64,000 bases of DNA, taken from positions 10,760,492 through 10,824,491 of the forward strand of contig JAGTTD010000013.1 in the NCBI GenBank assembly GCA_018398585.1. The letters run 5' to 3'. This document shows positions 31,381-42,909 of this stretch, piece after piece. Position 1 is the first letter of the stretch. Each line of letters starts with the position of its first letter. This stretch comes from Simmondsia chinensis. Lineage: Eukaryota > Streptophyta > Magnoliopsida > Caryophyllales > Simmondsiaceae. Made by a program: the position numbers and the translations under genes. The notes under the pieces were generated by a model that worked only from the letters and a program-made list of their open reading frames with translations, was not told the DNA's origin and did no database searches.

Positions 31381-31954
31381 CATAATTTACGCGCCAACCC
31401 AGCCCACGGCTGGACACTAGGAGTTAAAAATATTCACAATACGCTCCAACCTAGCCTACAGTTGGGGGCTGGAAATTAAAAGTATTCATAGTACATTCCA
31501 CCTCAACTTGTAAAGTAAAAACCAAAAAGCTAAATATACAGTTATTCATAACCTGGCTCAACGGCCAAGATTTAACAAAGCCTCCAATCAGGAATACAAT
31601 TCCTAGAGGCCATACCAAGAATTTGCAAACATGATCCTTAAAAGGCTTAAGCCCTCTAAGCCTTAAAACGTATTCCAAAAGCTAAAACGCATCTTTAAAA
31701 AAAAAAAAATTAACACTGGCCTCAAGCCAAAATACCCTAAAAAATGGATAAGGTAATGCTTGACTAAAGCAAGAGTATGACTTGATCCCTCGCTTTTTGG
31801 AACATTAACGCTACTTAAGCCCCTTACTCGCATAAAGCCATCTATCAAGCGTATACATATTAACAAACATTCAAATATGCACGCATACTTTAAACAAAAT
31901 GTCTTTTATACATAATAATCAACAAAATTTCCTTTTAAAAAGGGGCGCGTAACA

Positions 31955-34041
31955 TGAGTATATTTACAACAAAACGATGCCAAAACCAAAAACAGTACTT
32001 CGATCTTCCCGGTCACTCCCGGTATTGGACCCGCCTTCCACCTCGTCTTCCATCTCTTGGTTCACCTCATCCGCAATCTATTGAAGAAGGGCATTGTCAA
32101 GCTGAGGAAAAGCATTATGCACCTTCTCTTGAAATTTGGCTAAAGCCTTATCGACTCCATCCCAGTACCATTCGCTCTGTTCCTCAGAAAATTCATAACG
32201 GCATGGTAATCTTCTACCGCCACCTCCTTGGTGCCAGCTAAGTGGGAGGGAATCTTAGCAAGAAACCTTTCAAGCTTACCTTGAGATTCACGAACGGATA
32301 CTCACAGTTCATCATTTTCGGCCTTCGGCCCTTTAATTTTTGCCTTCAGCTCTTCAATCTTAATCTTTAACTCTTCATTTGTCCTCGCCTGGCGTTGCTC
32401 AACTTCTTGAGAACGCTTCAGTGCAGCTGAGGAAGATGCCAATTCATTCTAAAGACGTTGAATGTTGGAGTCTTTTTCAGACAAAGCCGCCAATGCTACT
32501 CCTACCGTGCTAAATCCCTAAAAACACAAACCTAAAATGCGTAAGACACAAAAGGAAACTGTAGAATAAGGAAAGAAGAAGTCTATACCTGAGAAATGAG
32601 AGACGCCAACTCAGCTGAAGGAACCCCATACTCTCTCCTCAAATCCCTAGACGAAAACTCCTTTAAACATCGACTAAGGGAATCAAAGCTGCCGCCAATT
32701 GATGTAAAAGAAGATGGCTCCAGTCCCCTTGACCTCTCTCCAGGACCACGTTCACTACTCAAACCTGCAACAATGTCCCTTTCTGGAATCTCAGGAGATA
32801 GGTCCAGTTCTGCTAAAGGAGAGCCTTCCACCCTCAGCTCAGGCTCAACATCGGTAGTAGAATCTTCCTGGGATACGGTAGCTCGCCTATCTCTTAGATG
32901 ACAACGCTTATGCGAGGGCGCCCTCTTTTCAGAGGACGACGAAGGCTGGCGTAATGACATTCGTGTTGTCTTACGCCTTTTTAAAGCAGCATGCCTTCGT
33001 TGCCCCTTCTTACCGGTGGGGAGGGAAGACAAACTCAGAATGTTCTGCTCCTCAAACTCCTCAGCTAAATGAAAGAAAGAAAAGTAAGCTCAAAACCCCG
33101 CCAACCAAAGAAAACCCACCGAACACATATATAACCAAACACCTACCTAGATACGGCTTCTAGCTCAAGCCAACTTTTGCTAAAACCATCTCCTGTTCTA
33201 ACATCTCTCTTGTCGCCAGAAACTTGCCACTTTCAAAATCCCAAGTAAAGTAGTCGTAAATAGCTCGCTCCTCTGTGGTCAAAGTGTCAAGGGCCGAACA
33301 AGGAGGCTTATATACCGGCTGCCATTTTGTAGGGTAACGGGGATGACTTGGAGGCTTAACCCAAATGAACTTATTTAACCAGTGTTTTATATTGGAAGGA
33401 AGGCTCCTGATAAAGGTAGCCCCACCTCGGCGCTCAAAAGACGTCCAACTATTAACGACCTTCGCTTGAAGTAGGACATCAAACGCATTATGAGTTGGCC
33501 GGAATCCATTTACGAAACAGCCTAATAAAAAATAGTAGATATTCCTATAACCGTTTGGGGTAACTTGACCCAGACAAATCGTATTTAAATACAAAACGTT
33601 AGCCACAAATTGTGGAATGGGAAACCTCAAACCCGCATCCAAAGCATCCACACTAACCTAAAAAAAGCCCGGAGGTGAAAACAAAGGACACACGTCCTCC
33701 TTGGGACCTCGGATCTCGAAATCGTCAGAGAAAAAATACTTGGAACGTAACATTGCAACCCCCTCTTCACCCGCCGTTTGCTGCACAAAAGAGTGAAGAG
33801 GATGAGCTAGAAATGCCTAGGAAAACTCTTTAGCAAGCCCGGCCTATTCCCTCCTTTAATGGGCAACAAGAGGACGCTCGGAAATGGACTCCGAGGCAGC
33901 CCTCTCCACGATTTGCTGCTTCGAAGAGGGAACATTCTCACAAACCGCAAAGATGTTACGTTCTCCAGCATAAACAGCCATTTCCCCCGCGGGTTGCTTA
34001 GTTTCAACCTCTTGTTCACCCACCTCTGAAACGTCAACCAT
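31955..34041 (-). pseudogene. Antisense spliced gene of element G ('putative gypsy type transposon' domain)
   Basis: The gene opens on minus at ATG 34041 (MVDVSEVGEQEVE). The domain, at about 33160-33760, reads LRSKYFFSDDFEI, VDALDAGLRFPIPQFV and VTPNGYRNIYYFLLGCFVNGF, matching the same domain in element A. An intron with GT-AG ends at 33065-33146 leads to an exon with basic and Ser/Pro-rich linker (32589-33064), and a second GT-AG intron at 32518-32588 leads to a coiled-coil exon (VALAALSEKDSNIQRL, then AKIKGPKAENDEL). Both junctions keep the reading frame. Stops occur in exon 1 (near 33855, 33820, 33660 and 33165) and in exon 3, so the copy is dead. It lies head-on to the element's own transcription. 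Its function is not known to me. Confidence 0.72.
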
Positions 34042-34496
34042 TTTCTCATATATTGAGCAAAGGAGAGTGGTAAAGGGAAGAATGGATTTTTGGGTTTCGA
34101 AACAGAGGAAGCAAAAGGAGAAGAGGAAGCACAGAAATATGAAAAGAAAATGAAATGAAGAAGAAGAAGGCAAAACGAAAGTGTGAGGGAGATAGACGGC
34201 TCAGATTAAATCTCCAAAAGGACGGCCCTAATTAAGTTAAAAGCTGACAGATGTGACGCAAGGTTGCCACACGTCACTCGGTGCTACCGTCACATTAATG
34301 CTCGCATATTCCCAAGAAAAGCCCCTCAGCTTCGCTGACACCAATTCCTTGTTCAACCTGACGAAACCACTTGCTCGCGCCAATAAACCAAGAAGGCCAG
34401 AAACAAAGGCGCCACATTTTATACACTCCACGGTCAAATGTGACCAAGTTAGCATTCGCCTCCAGCTAAACATAAACCCGCTCACATTCGACCTTA
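34042..34496 (-). promoter_or_regulatory. Upstream region of the antisense gene of G
   Basis: On minus, pyrimidine-rich text (TTCTTCTTCTTCATTTC and similar) precedes the ATG at 34041. It resembles a plant 5' leader with Y-patches. I do not see a convincing TATA box, so a promoter here is an inference from the antisense gene. Confidence 0.3.
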
Positions 34497-34511
34497 GAGT
34501 GGGGGCCTAAC
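34497..34511 (+). other. Polypurine tract of element G
   Basis: AGAGTGGGGGCCTAAC directly precedes the TGTTGAG start of the 3' LTR. Confidence 0.65.
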
Positions 34512-35704
34512 TGTTGAGAAAAAAGTGAACTAGGTCAATAAGTCAACCACAGTATCAGATCTGGCGTCACCTCCACGCCCCAAGATAAGTAACTACCTTA
34601 ATCCCATCACGGTAGTAGATTGACGGCGCCTAGTATACCGCCACTTGCCCTAATTACCGCAAGCCACGATGCCACCAAGCGGTAACATACACGGTACCCG
34701 GTATCGCTCATCTCTATCCCACACCTAGGCTCCCGGTACCGCCTGCTTCGTCCACCATAGGGTGCCGCCTACCATAGGCCCTGGTGCTGTCAACCCGGCC
34801 AACCGTCAACGTAGTAATGGTACATGCTTATCTTCCACTACCGCCAGTATCCGCTTAACATGAAGGACCACGGTACCGCCCACCTACATACCGCCAATAG
34901 GTATATCGCCACCTTAGACTTGGTCCCCAAGCATACATACCACCACCCTCTACTTGTCCCCCAAGCATGCCAACCGTCAACCTAGACTTCCACTTATCCA
35001 CCAACGGTGTGCACTCACTGTCCATCTACTGTTAGGCGCAAACCCAGGCGGTACCACCACCCCTCTCAACCAATCACCACCCAGGCAGTATCACCTCCTC
35101 ATCACCCAGGCGGTATCACCTGCCCTTTAGCCAATCAGCTACCTTCACTTCTCTGCCACTCAAAGCTAGGCGGTACCATCCCCAACCTGGTATTACCGCC
35201 CGGCACCAACCAACTTCCCCTGCCCTATAAATACCAACCTCACTTCCCTCATTCAAGAACAATCACGGACCGGCTCTTTCTCTCTCTCTCTCTCCATAAT
35301 CCACCCCAAGGCCTCACGCCTCACCCTCTCCCTAAGAGACCTCATGTCTCTCCCTTTATACGGACCCAGGTTTTGCTCCCTCCCCTCCGCGGTTATCATC
35401 CGACGTACCTCTCACTCTACGAGCCGACCTCTGCTTACCAGGTATCATTTACCTTACACTTATTTATTTATTGTCACTACCACTTTCCCTACTGACTTAG
35501 GCATCGAAGGGGTCCCCCGAGGTCCAAACCACCGCGGGTCCCTCTGACGGCCTTGCTCGTTTTGCAAGGGAGCCCGGGTTGAACACGTTAGCAGCTGCTT
35601 TCTCAAGTGAGGGTTGAGTCCCACTTTCATCCAGAACCTACAAATATTTGTTGCTCGGGACGTTTGGGTCAAGCTCACTCACTGAACCAAATTTGACCGA
35701 AACA
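34512..35704 (+). repeat. 3' LTR of element G
   Basis: It runs TGTTGAGAAAAAAG...GACCGAAACA and is followed by the target duplication AAATG (35705-35709). Its TATA box lies at about 35226. It contains the ACTTAGGCATCGAAGGGG phrase common in Tat-type LTRs. Confidence 0.92.
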
Positions 35705-35709
35705 AAATG

Positions 35710-38700
35710 CAATAAATTTAATTTAATTAATGAGCCTTAACATTTGATCAATAGTTATATATTAGACAAATTCTTATTAATATTAATAAATTTTATAATT
35801 AAAATCTTATAATTTAAGAGTTCCAACCATAGGTGAGAACATTAATAGTGCTAGAGTTGCATGTGTAGTTAATGTGACATGGGGAGCGGTACTGTGGTCG
35901 GGAGATGGAAAAGTCGCAAAAAGGCGTATTATTGTTCATTTAAAAGAGCAGCGGCACAAAAGTGAACATGTTAAAAATAGCCCACTTAAAAAAAAAAAAA
36001 AACACACATTTGAGCCCCCACATATGCAAATTATAATTACATTCTCAACTTTTAGCGGAATTTAACATTAAGTCATTAAAAACAAAAATCATTTAAAAAG
36101 TTATTATTTTTTACTTAATTATTATAACTTTTAAATTTTTTAAAAATTACATCAAAAAGTTTAAATTTTTTTAATTAACTACCTTAAATCACACCATTAA
36201 TTATTTATTGTCTTCCATTTGCTTTTATATTAATTTTAGAGTGCTCATTAAATATAACTTAAAATATATAGGATGATAAAACGTTTTCCACTCCTCTCCC
36301 ACTGTTGTTCGAATCTCACCTCCTATAAACCCCTCGTGGATTAAATTTAATGAGGAGAGGAGGCACGTGAATGTATTGCTAGCTTGGATCATTAGTTTTA
36401 ACTTATATTTTATATGCACTCAAAAAATAAAAAAGATAAGATAAAATTTATATGAAAGTTATGTAATATATAATTGATAATTAATAACATGATTTAAAGG
36501 AGTTTATTAAAAAATTTAAGCTCGAAAAATTAAAATATTATAATAATTAAATTAAAAATAATAATTTTTAAAGATAATTTTGGATTAAAAAAAAAAAGAA
36601 AAACCCTTTTAGCCTTTAAACTAATTAATAATATTTTTTTTAATTTAATAATTTTTTTTATTGTATAATAGTATTCACAAAAAATGATGTTTATAGCATT
36701 TTTCTGTCGAACAAATGTACGCTAACAAGCTAAGGTGGTCATGGTCATTACACCTGTAAAGTGTTTGTGCCCACTGTATGCCACTAAGCTTGCCCAAAAG
36801 AAGACACCATCAAGTAATAATAATAATAAGAAGAAAAAATTTTATTTTTTTAACAAAACTAAAAAAAAATGAATATTTTTTTATTATTATTATTTGATAA
36901 GAAAAATATTAAAGAGTAATATTATTAGCAATACAATATTAATATCATTGTGATAATTTTAAAGCTAGTAAAACATTATATCGCTTACATTGATTAAAAA
37001 AAAATATATATATATCTTTGACCAAATTACCGTGATAATATTACAATGATGTCATGATATATCTGATTTTTGTCACTTTCTACTTTATTAAGATGTAATA
37101 ATAAGAAATAAATATTAAATAATTATTTTAAAAAATTAACTTTTTTATATTTAGATTACATTTACTCGAAAGAACTAAAAAACTACATATATTTGACTCA
37201 CTTTAGTTATTTTGATTTTGCTTAGGTCAATTTAATTATTTTAGATTAATATTTATCATTTTAACATATTATACTAATTTATCGACATTATTACTGTTTT
37301 ATGATCTTTTGGTTAGAGTCAAAAGGGGGGAATTAGGCTAAAATTTCTCACCTTGTGCTCTATGACTTATCGCACATTTATTGGAGGTGGGAAGAATGGC
37401 CGGTGCTTGAGAGGATGGACACTATTGAATAAGAAGGGTAGTGCTGATAAAAAGGTGGCATTAGTGAAGGGACGGTATGAACGAGGGGGCGATAAGGGTG
37501 AGGGGCAGTATGGTTGGGGGGGGGGGGGGGGATTTTTGACAGTAATGTCTGAATGTTACTGCTAATATCTTCTAAAATGGACTATTTGTATAGTTATTAA
37601 TTACCTTAAATTTAGGTTACCAGCATGACTTTATTGGCATCCGCACATGCATACCACAAATGCCTAACTACTAACCCAAAAATTTAAAGCAACACTGACC
37701 AGCTAAAGCTCCGAGTCAACTTTACATCAAATTGTTTTAAAATTAAATTAATATAACATAAATTACAAAAAAAAAAATAAAACAACAAAAGTAATATTAT
37801 CACTAAAACAAATATATTAATAGGGTATGGACACAGGATAACGACATTAATTATAGTTAATATTTTTATAATTAGTGGAATTATTTCTATTATCCTGGAA
37901 TCAAATTATAATGCGTTAATTATAGATTAAAATTTTCTAACAATTGCTTAATTTTTTTTTTCGACACTACAATTGCTTAATTCATGAAGGAAGAAAAAGA
38001 GAATTAAATAAACAATTAATGTATCTTTACACGTACTCATGGGACAAATCTTAAGAAAAAATCATATTCATAGTAGAGCAACTTCAAAATCGCATAATTA
38101 TTTTGACTATAACATTCTACATCCTAATAACAATGACACTAATTAAAATCATAAGAGTAATAATTGACATAGTGAACAAACTCCAAACAGATATAACCTA
38201 TAAACTTTTGAAAAAAAAAAAGAACAGTGAACCGATAATCAATCAATGAATAGGACCCAAAAGTTTGACTGATTTTCCTTGACTAATTTATTTTCTTGAA
38301 TCATAAATTAACAAGAACGTTACTTATAGATAACAACGACAAATTGTAAAAAAATAAATAAGTTGTCCACAAATTACAGTACACACCATGTGAGAAGTGA
38401 GAGAAAAGAGGCAAGAAAGAGAGCTCCACCGTCCAGGCTTCCCCTTTTGTTTTTTTAATTGCCGAAAATGGCCTTTATCCCCTTATCAACATCCTCGGAT
38501 TCTGAAGCAGTACACCAGGGTTATTTCCGTCATTTAACACCCTTCCTTCTTCCTCTTCGCTTCCACCCCGCATATCTGTTAATTTGTCATTATTTTATTG
38601 TTTCCACTGTTTTTTAAAAATATTAGAGGTTTAATATATTAATTTTTAACTTATAAAATTTGTGAAATAAATTTTTAATTTATAAATAATATATATTTAA

Positions 38701-38927
38701 TAAAATTATCTAAAAATAATAAAAACACATGTACAATTTACAGTTACTTGTGACTGGAATTCGCCTCGTCCTAGACATGAACCGCAAGAAAAGGGCCTGT
38801 ATTGGACATTTATTTATAATTATTTTATTAAATATATATAATATTTATATTAAAAATTTATTTCACAAAATTTAATGACTAAAAAATCAATACATTAAAG
38901 CTTAAAATACTAATAATCAATTTACCC
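35710..38927. other. AT-rich intergenic region, no gene seen
   Basis: Long A/T runs, a run of 16 G (37516-37531) and short frames of low complexity fill this interval. A B-box-like GTTCGAATCTCACC at about 36307 might belong to a decayed tRNA-derived repeat, but I see no tail or duplication. It lies downstream of the proline-rich protein gene. Confidence 0.5.
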
Positions 38928-39506
38928 TTAAAAAATGAAAATCGAAAATACAAGTGGAAGAGAAAATGAGTAAAGCAATTTGGGTATGGTGAAAATAGAC
39001 GGGCTTGACGACGGCGGAGGTGGAGGGATATGATAGTAAAACGGAAAGTACGGCACAATTGGGTTCGGAGGCGGCGGCGCCGGCCCGTAATATCTCGGCG
39101 GAGGGTAATACCCTCCGCCACCGCCGCCACGTCCGCCGCCGATGATCCCACTTGGTGGCGGCGGCGGCGGGTAGTTAGAGTAGCTGGGCTGGGACGGTGA
39201 CGGTGGCGGTGGCGAATAGTAGTATGTTCCGCCGCTTCCGCTTGATGACGGCGGCGGAGGGCAGCCGGAGGAAGAAGAGACAGGCGGCGGAGAAGGCGGA
39301 GGCGGGGAAGGATGCGGCGGAGGGGGCGGTGAAAGGGTTGGAGTGGGGTTGCAGGGGTTGCCACAGGTGGCGCACAATGTGCATGCGGCTTGGTAGTTGG
39401 CGGTGGCTTGGAAACTCGCCGTTGCTGCAGGCGGTGACACGGGGAACTGCAAGAGTAGGAGAATGAGAGAGAGCAGGGTGAATCTACGGCTCGAGGGAGT
39501 TCCCAT
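38928..39506 (-). CDS. Hydroxyproline-rich glycoprotein, probably GPI-anchored
   Basis: A single-exon gene of 192 codons. The start is the ATG at 39506 (GATATGGGA, G at -3 and +4); the codon three positions upstream is TTG and is not used. Residues 1-30 form a signal peptide (SLILLLLQFPVSPP). A cysteine cluster follows (CTLCATCGNPCNP), then proline-rich runs with SPPPP and YYYSPPPPSP, a Gly-rich patch, and the conserved PPPPNPIVPYFPFYYH. The C-terminus is hydrophobic (LLYSFSLPLVFSIFIF), as for GPI-anchor addition. The cysteine cluster and the PNPIVPYFPFYYH block match Arabidopsis hydroxyproline-rich glycoprotein family members. It would be secreted to the cell surface or wall. No stops or shifts are present; it is the only intact host gene here. 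Confidence 0.9.
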   Translation of the reverse strand: MGTPSSRRFTLLSLILLLLQFPVSPPAATASFQATANYQAACTLCATCGNPCNPTPTLSPPPPPHPSPPPPSPPPVSSSSGCPPPPSSSGSGGTYYYSPPPPSPSQPSYSNYPPPPPPSGIIGGGRGGGGGGYYPPPRYYGPAPPPPNPIVPYFPFYYHIPPPPPSSSPSIFTIPKLLYSFSLPLVFSIFIF

Positions 39507-39601
39507 ATCAGTCAATTTACAAAGTTTATCTGGGTTTGATTCAGATTGTTAGAGAATCATAAACTTGGGAAATGATACTGCATTTCAGTGATGAAATTTG
39601 G

Positions 39602-39602
39602 G

Positions 39603-39634
<32 letters not shown>

Positions 39635-39690
39635 TGCTTTGTAGTAGTGGCGTAGCAAAGTGTAAGTGTGGCTCTTATTTAAGAGGATTT
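39602..39690 (-). promoter_or_regulatory. Core promoter and CT-rich leader of the proline-rich protein gene
   Basis: On minus a TATA-like CTTAAATAAGAGCC lies at about 39670-39683, and a (CT)n tract (39602-39630) falls in the expected 5' leader about 100 bp upstream of the ATG. CT-rich leaders are common in plant genes. Confidence 0.5.
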
Positions 39691-39880
39691 TGAGGATCCA
39701 AAAAAATGAAGAAAGGTTGATTACAGTAAAAAGAGTCAAAAGTCACCGACGCGTTCTAACTTTAGCAACGTGTATTTTTTTGAACAAATAGCAACGTGTA
39801 TTTTATATAAAAGAAAACAATGGCTACTTTTCTTGTTCATATAGTAATTGCTATATCTTTGGGGGTGTGTGATAAAGTGG

Positions 39881-40313
39881 TGACGTAGCCCCGCCTCCTA
39901 CCTGGCAGATAGTCTAGTAAGTGAATCTTGACGGAGCAGAAAGAGAGGCACAGGGCAACCTCGATAGATCATGTTTGGCAGGATCACTGGTTGGCAGCTT
40001 GAGTTCGAAATGCAGCTAAGGAGAATTCAATTCCTAGTAGGATTAGTTTTATTTATTAGTAATTATGTTCATTATTTTTTAATCTTTTATTATTAATTAA
40101 ATAGCTCCTCTATTTAAATTAGAGAAAATCTAGGGTTTTAGAAAATTTAATTTCAGATTTATTTTAAAGAATTTTCTAGGGTTTTCTCTCTTTCTCAGGT
40201 TGTAAGAAATTAAGCACATTTTCCTCCTTGTTTTATTATTTTCGTAATGAAATTAAAGGGAAGGCCGTTGAACATTTTCGTTCCCAAATTCTTCCACTTT
40301 ACGCCCTGCATCA
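39881..40313 (+). repeat. 5' LTR of element C
   Basis: The 433-bp LTR runs TGACGTAGCCCCGCC...CTGCATCA and matches 42910-43349. It contains CTCTATTTAAATTAGAG at about 40105, a TATA-like box, and CTAGGGTTTT further on. Confidence 0.9.
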
Positions 40314-40314
40314 G

Positions 40315-40328
40315 TTGGTATCAGGACT
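40315..40328 (+). other. Primer-binding site of element C
   Basis: TTGGTATCAGGACTC directly follows the LTR and resembles the Met-tRNA primer site TGGTATCAGAGC with a small change. Confidence 0.75.
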
Positions 40329-40344
40329 CAGAACGACTTCTAAG

Positions 40345-41452
40345 ATGGCTCGTGAGCAACAAAGGTATGCCACCATCGGAGACGTTTACGAGCGAGACAT
40401 ACAACGAAAGAACAAGAGGAGGTTTGAGGAGATAGAAGAGAAATTCCAGCGAATCGATTGTTGCTAGATTCAATTGGGGGCAAATCCCAAGCAGGAGCAG
40501 AGAATCTAGCCCCAAAACTCGCTGATAGGTGGTGATGAGGATGAGGACGAGACGGACGAGAGCTTTCAAATCCCGTTTATGGATGCTGAGCTACCGAATC
40601 GAAGGTTGAGGAGGCATCGACCCAATACCGGCAACACTACCGAATTCAATGATCGGAAATGGAAATCCGGTCTTTGGAAAAAGATTCCAAAGTTCAATGG
40701 CGGGAGTCGCCCGTAGGAGTTCTGGGATTGGCTTGCAGCGGTAGAGGAAGTCCTTGAGTTCAAGGACGGTCCGTAGAGGAAGCAAGCACTATTGGTTGCT
40801 ACCCGATTACAAAGGTAGGGCAGCCGCTTGGTGGCAGCAGTTAAAGCATTTACGGCTTCGACAAGGAAAGGCCAGAATTGAGACGTGGGAGAAGGTGAAA
40901 CAGCACATGAGAGGCGCCTTCCTGCCTCACAATCACGTCAATGTCATGTATCAATGCCTTCAGAGCCTATGTTAGGGTTCTTGGACCTTGGAGGAGTACA
41001 CGGCGGAATTCTACTCCTTAGTCGCCAAGAATGACTTGGCGGAATCAGAGGAGCAGCTGGCAGACAAGTATGTTGGCAGGTTGAAGGAGTCAACACAAGA
41101 GGTATTGAACATGCTCGAGATTTTTTTGGTCTCGGGAAGCGAGTCAGAGGGCAATGAACTTCGAGAAGCAATAGAAGCATCATCAGTTGGCGATACTGGG
41201 AACACCCTGGATAGTGGGTGTGACCAGGTACGACTAATCAGCTCGGATACGCAAGGGAAGCCAGTTTCCGCCCACCTTGGAAAGGAATTGGCGAGTAGCT
41301 CCAAAACCTTTTGTTTCAAGTGCAGAGAGAAGGGACATCATGCTGCTGAGTGTCAGAAGAATGATAGACCAGGCAGAGGGTTGTACATCAAAGGTCTCCA
41401 AGCTGAAGATGGCGAGGTAGTTGAGGAGGCTAGCGATGAGTTGGCGCCATGA
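40345..41452 (+). pseudogene. gag: gag of element C
   Basis: ATG at 40345 opens MAREQQRYATIGD. Capsid text follows in several frames: KIPKFNGGSRP and FWDWLAAVEEVLEF (about 40680-40760), then GRAAAWWQQLKHLR, WEKVKQHMRGAFLP and TLEEYTAEFYSLVAKND (40810-41040). The zinc knuckle CFKCREKGHHAAEC is at about 41312-41355. The segment 40988-41452 is the longest clean part. Stops near 40466, 40712, 40773 and 40973 break it. The style is that of Ty3/gypsy (chromoviral) gag. Confidence 0.83.
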
Positions 41453-41489
41453 GGCAAAGAAGTAGTTGCAAGTGACGTGGGCCGTCTAC

Positions 41490-41900
41490 TTGTGGTGAGG
41501 TAAGTATGTTTTGCACCTAAGGAAGAAAAGGGAGACAACTGGCTGAGAGGGAACATCTTCCAGACGACGTGCACCATTGGCGAGAGGATATTGCCGCCTA
41601 GTGATTGACTCGGGGAGCTGTGAGAATGTTATCTCCGAAGAAGCTATTCAAAAGTTTAAGTTGAAGACGGAGGATCATCTGAACCCATATAAGTTGTCTT
41701 CACTCAAGAAAAGAAGCCAGGTAACCGTCTCAAAACGATGTCTGGTTAGCTTTTCCATTGGGTCGAAGTATCAATATGAGATGCGGTGTGACATGATAGT
41801 CATGGACGCATGTCATCTTCTATTGGGACGACTATGGCAATTCGGTAGAGGCTTCATTCACAAGGGATGAAGGAACACCTATAGCTTCGTGTTTTAGGGC
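41490..41900 (+). pseudogene. Aspartic protease of element C
   Basis: After CFAPKEEKGDNWLRGNIFQ, the segment 41577-41870 reads CRLVIDSGSCENVISEEA, with the catalytic DSG intact, then LVSFSIGSKYQYEMRCD and HLLLGRLWQF. This matches the chromovirus protease pattern in which an 'IDGGSCTN' motif is followed by 'HLLLGRPWQ'. The frame ends at a stop at about 41868, where active elements continue toward RT. Confidence 0.83.
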
Positions 41901-42909
41901 ACAAGGATAGTCTTATTGCTTAAGAAGGATGAAGCTCCACGACTAGAGGAAGCCAGGGATCTGAAGTCCTCTGTTAGAGCCTTGCTGGCCAAAGATGTTG
42001 GCAGGGGCAAGGAAACAGTTGTAGCGGCAGAGGAAAGACACCAAGCGGGGCAGGTTGAAGAGCCGAAAGAGGTACCCGGAGCTATGTTGGCGATAGGGAA
42101 GGGTCCGCAGTGGAAGGGTCATATACCGGGAGGAGAGTTATCAGGTTGGCTCCATCACCGAGTGAACCTTGCGAAGCTTCATGATTCCAAGCTTCAAGGG
42201 TTCACGGCACTTTTGTCCCCGAAGAAGGATAAGACATGGTGGGAGGATGTTGGCAGCAGACCCATCTACGGGGTCACCATATTCGTGGACCTTCGGCATC
42301 ACTGGCAGAAGTTCTGACAGAGGTGGCGAGAAGAATGTTGGGTATCCTAATCCAATGTTTTGTTGCCAAACACATCAGGAGTTAGGAGCAGAAATTGTGT
42401 CGCACCAAGTTGGTATTTGACCGTCCGATAAATTGCAACACAAGGTTTCCATCGCTCAGAATTGGTGATGGCACTGTTCATCAATCACCGATAGACGTTG
42501 CGCCAATGTCCCATCTTTTTTGTCCACATGAGAGGACACGAGACTTCAACTCCAAATAGTAGGCAAGACTTGTGCAGACTTGAACAACACTGCTTGAAGC
42601 TCGCGCTAGGCACAAGAAGGTGTGGATAAGGATTTCCGGCATGTTGGCAAGGGTGGCTCAAACAATTCTGTGAAAAATTTGTGGACGCATTCTCTCTCGT
42701 TCGAGGAGAATAATGCATGCCACGATCTGGCGGGATGGACCACAAGATGCACCTAGACAGAATAGGTCAACAATCCACAGCCAGGATAGACATGGCAAGG
42801 TGAAGATGCGTGGGATTGAGAGCTGGCGTGAGGAGACGCAACTTGACAACAATAACCCATAAAGTTTGTTGACGAATTCGAGGGCAAATTCTCTCCAACC
42901 TGGAGAGGA
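41901..42909 (+). other. 3' internal region of element C, no RT or integrase
   Basis: A Lys/Glu-rich open segment at 41916-42317 follows protease (LKSSVRALLAKDVGRG and similar), with no match I can name. The rest (42320-42909) shows no RT 'YLDD', RNase H or integrase motif in any frame. The purine stretch TGGAGAGGA just before 42910 may be the polypurine tract. Confidence 0.55.

Larger units (their letters stand above)
26843..35709. mobile_element. Element G: gag-pol-less Tat-family LTR retrotransposon with target duplication AAATG
   Basis: LTRs at 26848-28123 and 34512-35704 flank 6.4 kb of internal sequence. The target duplication AAATG is at 26843-26847 and 35705-35709. An Asp-type primer site lies at 28126-28140 and a polypurine tract just before 34512, so the sense strand is plus. 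No gag, protease, RT, RNase H or integrase text could be found in the interior. It contains three families of tandem repeats and one antisense, intron-bearing gene of the same family as in element A. It is therefore non-autonomous and was probably mobilised by a Tat relative such as A, as rice Dasheng is thought to be by RIRE2. Confidence 0.88.

Noticed and set aside
36295..36340. tRNA gene or SINE suggested by GTTCGAATCTCACC
   Set aside because: No A box, cloverleaf, tail or target duplication could be found.
38879..39466. Alternative frames over the proline-rich protein gene (arginine-rich or alanine-rich)
   Set aside because: They are shadows of the GC-rich proline codons; only the frame 38928-39506 has a signal peptide, cysteine cluster and conserved block.
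39507..39515. Start of the proline-rich protein three codons upstream
   Set aside because: The upstream codon is TTG; the ATG at 39506 has the better context.
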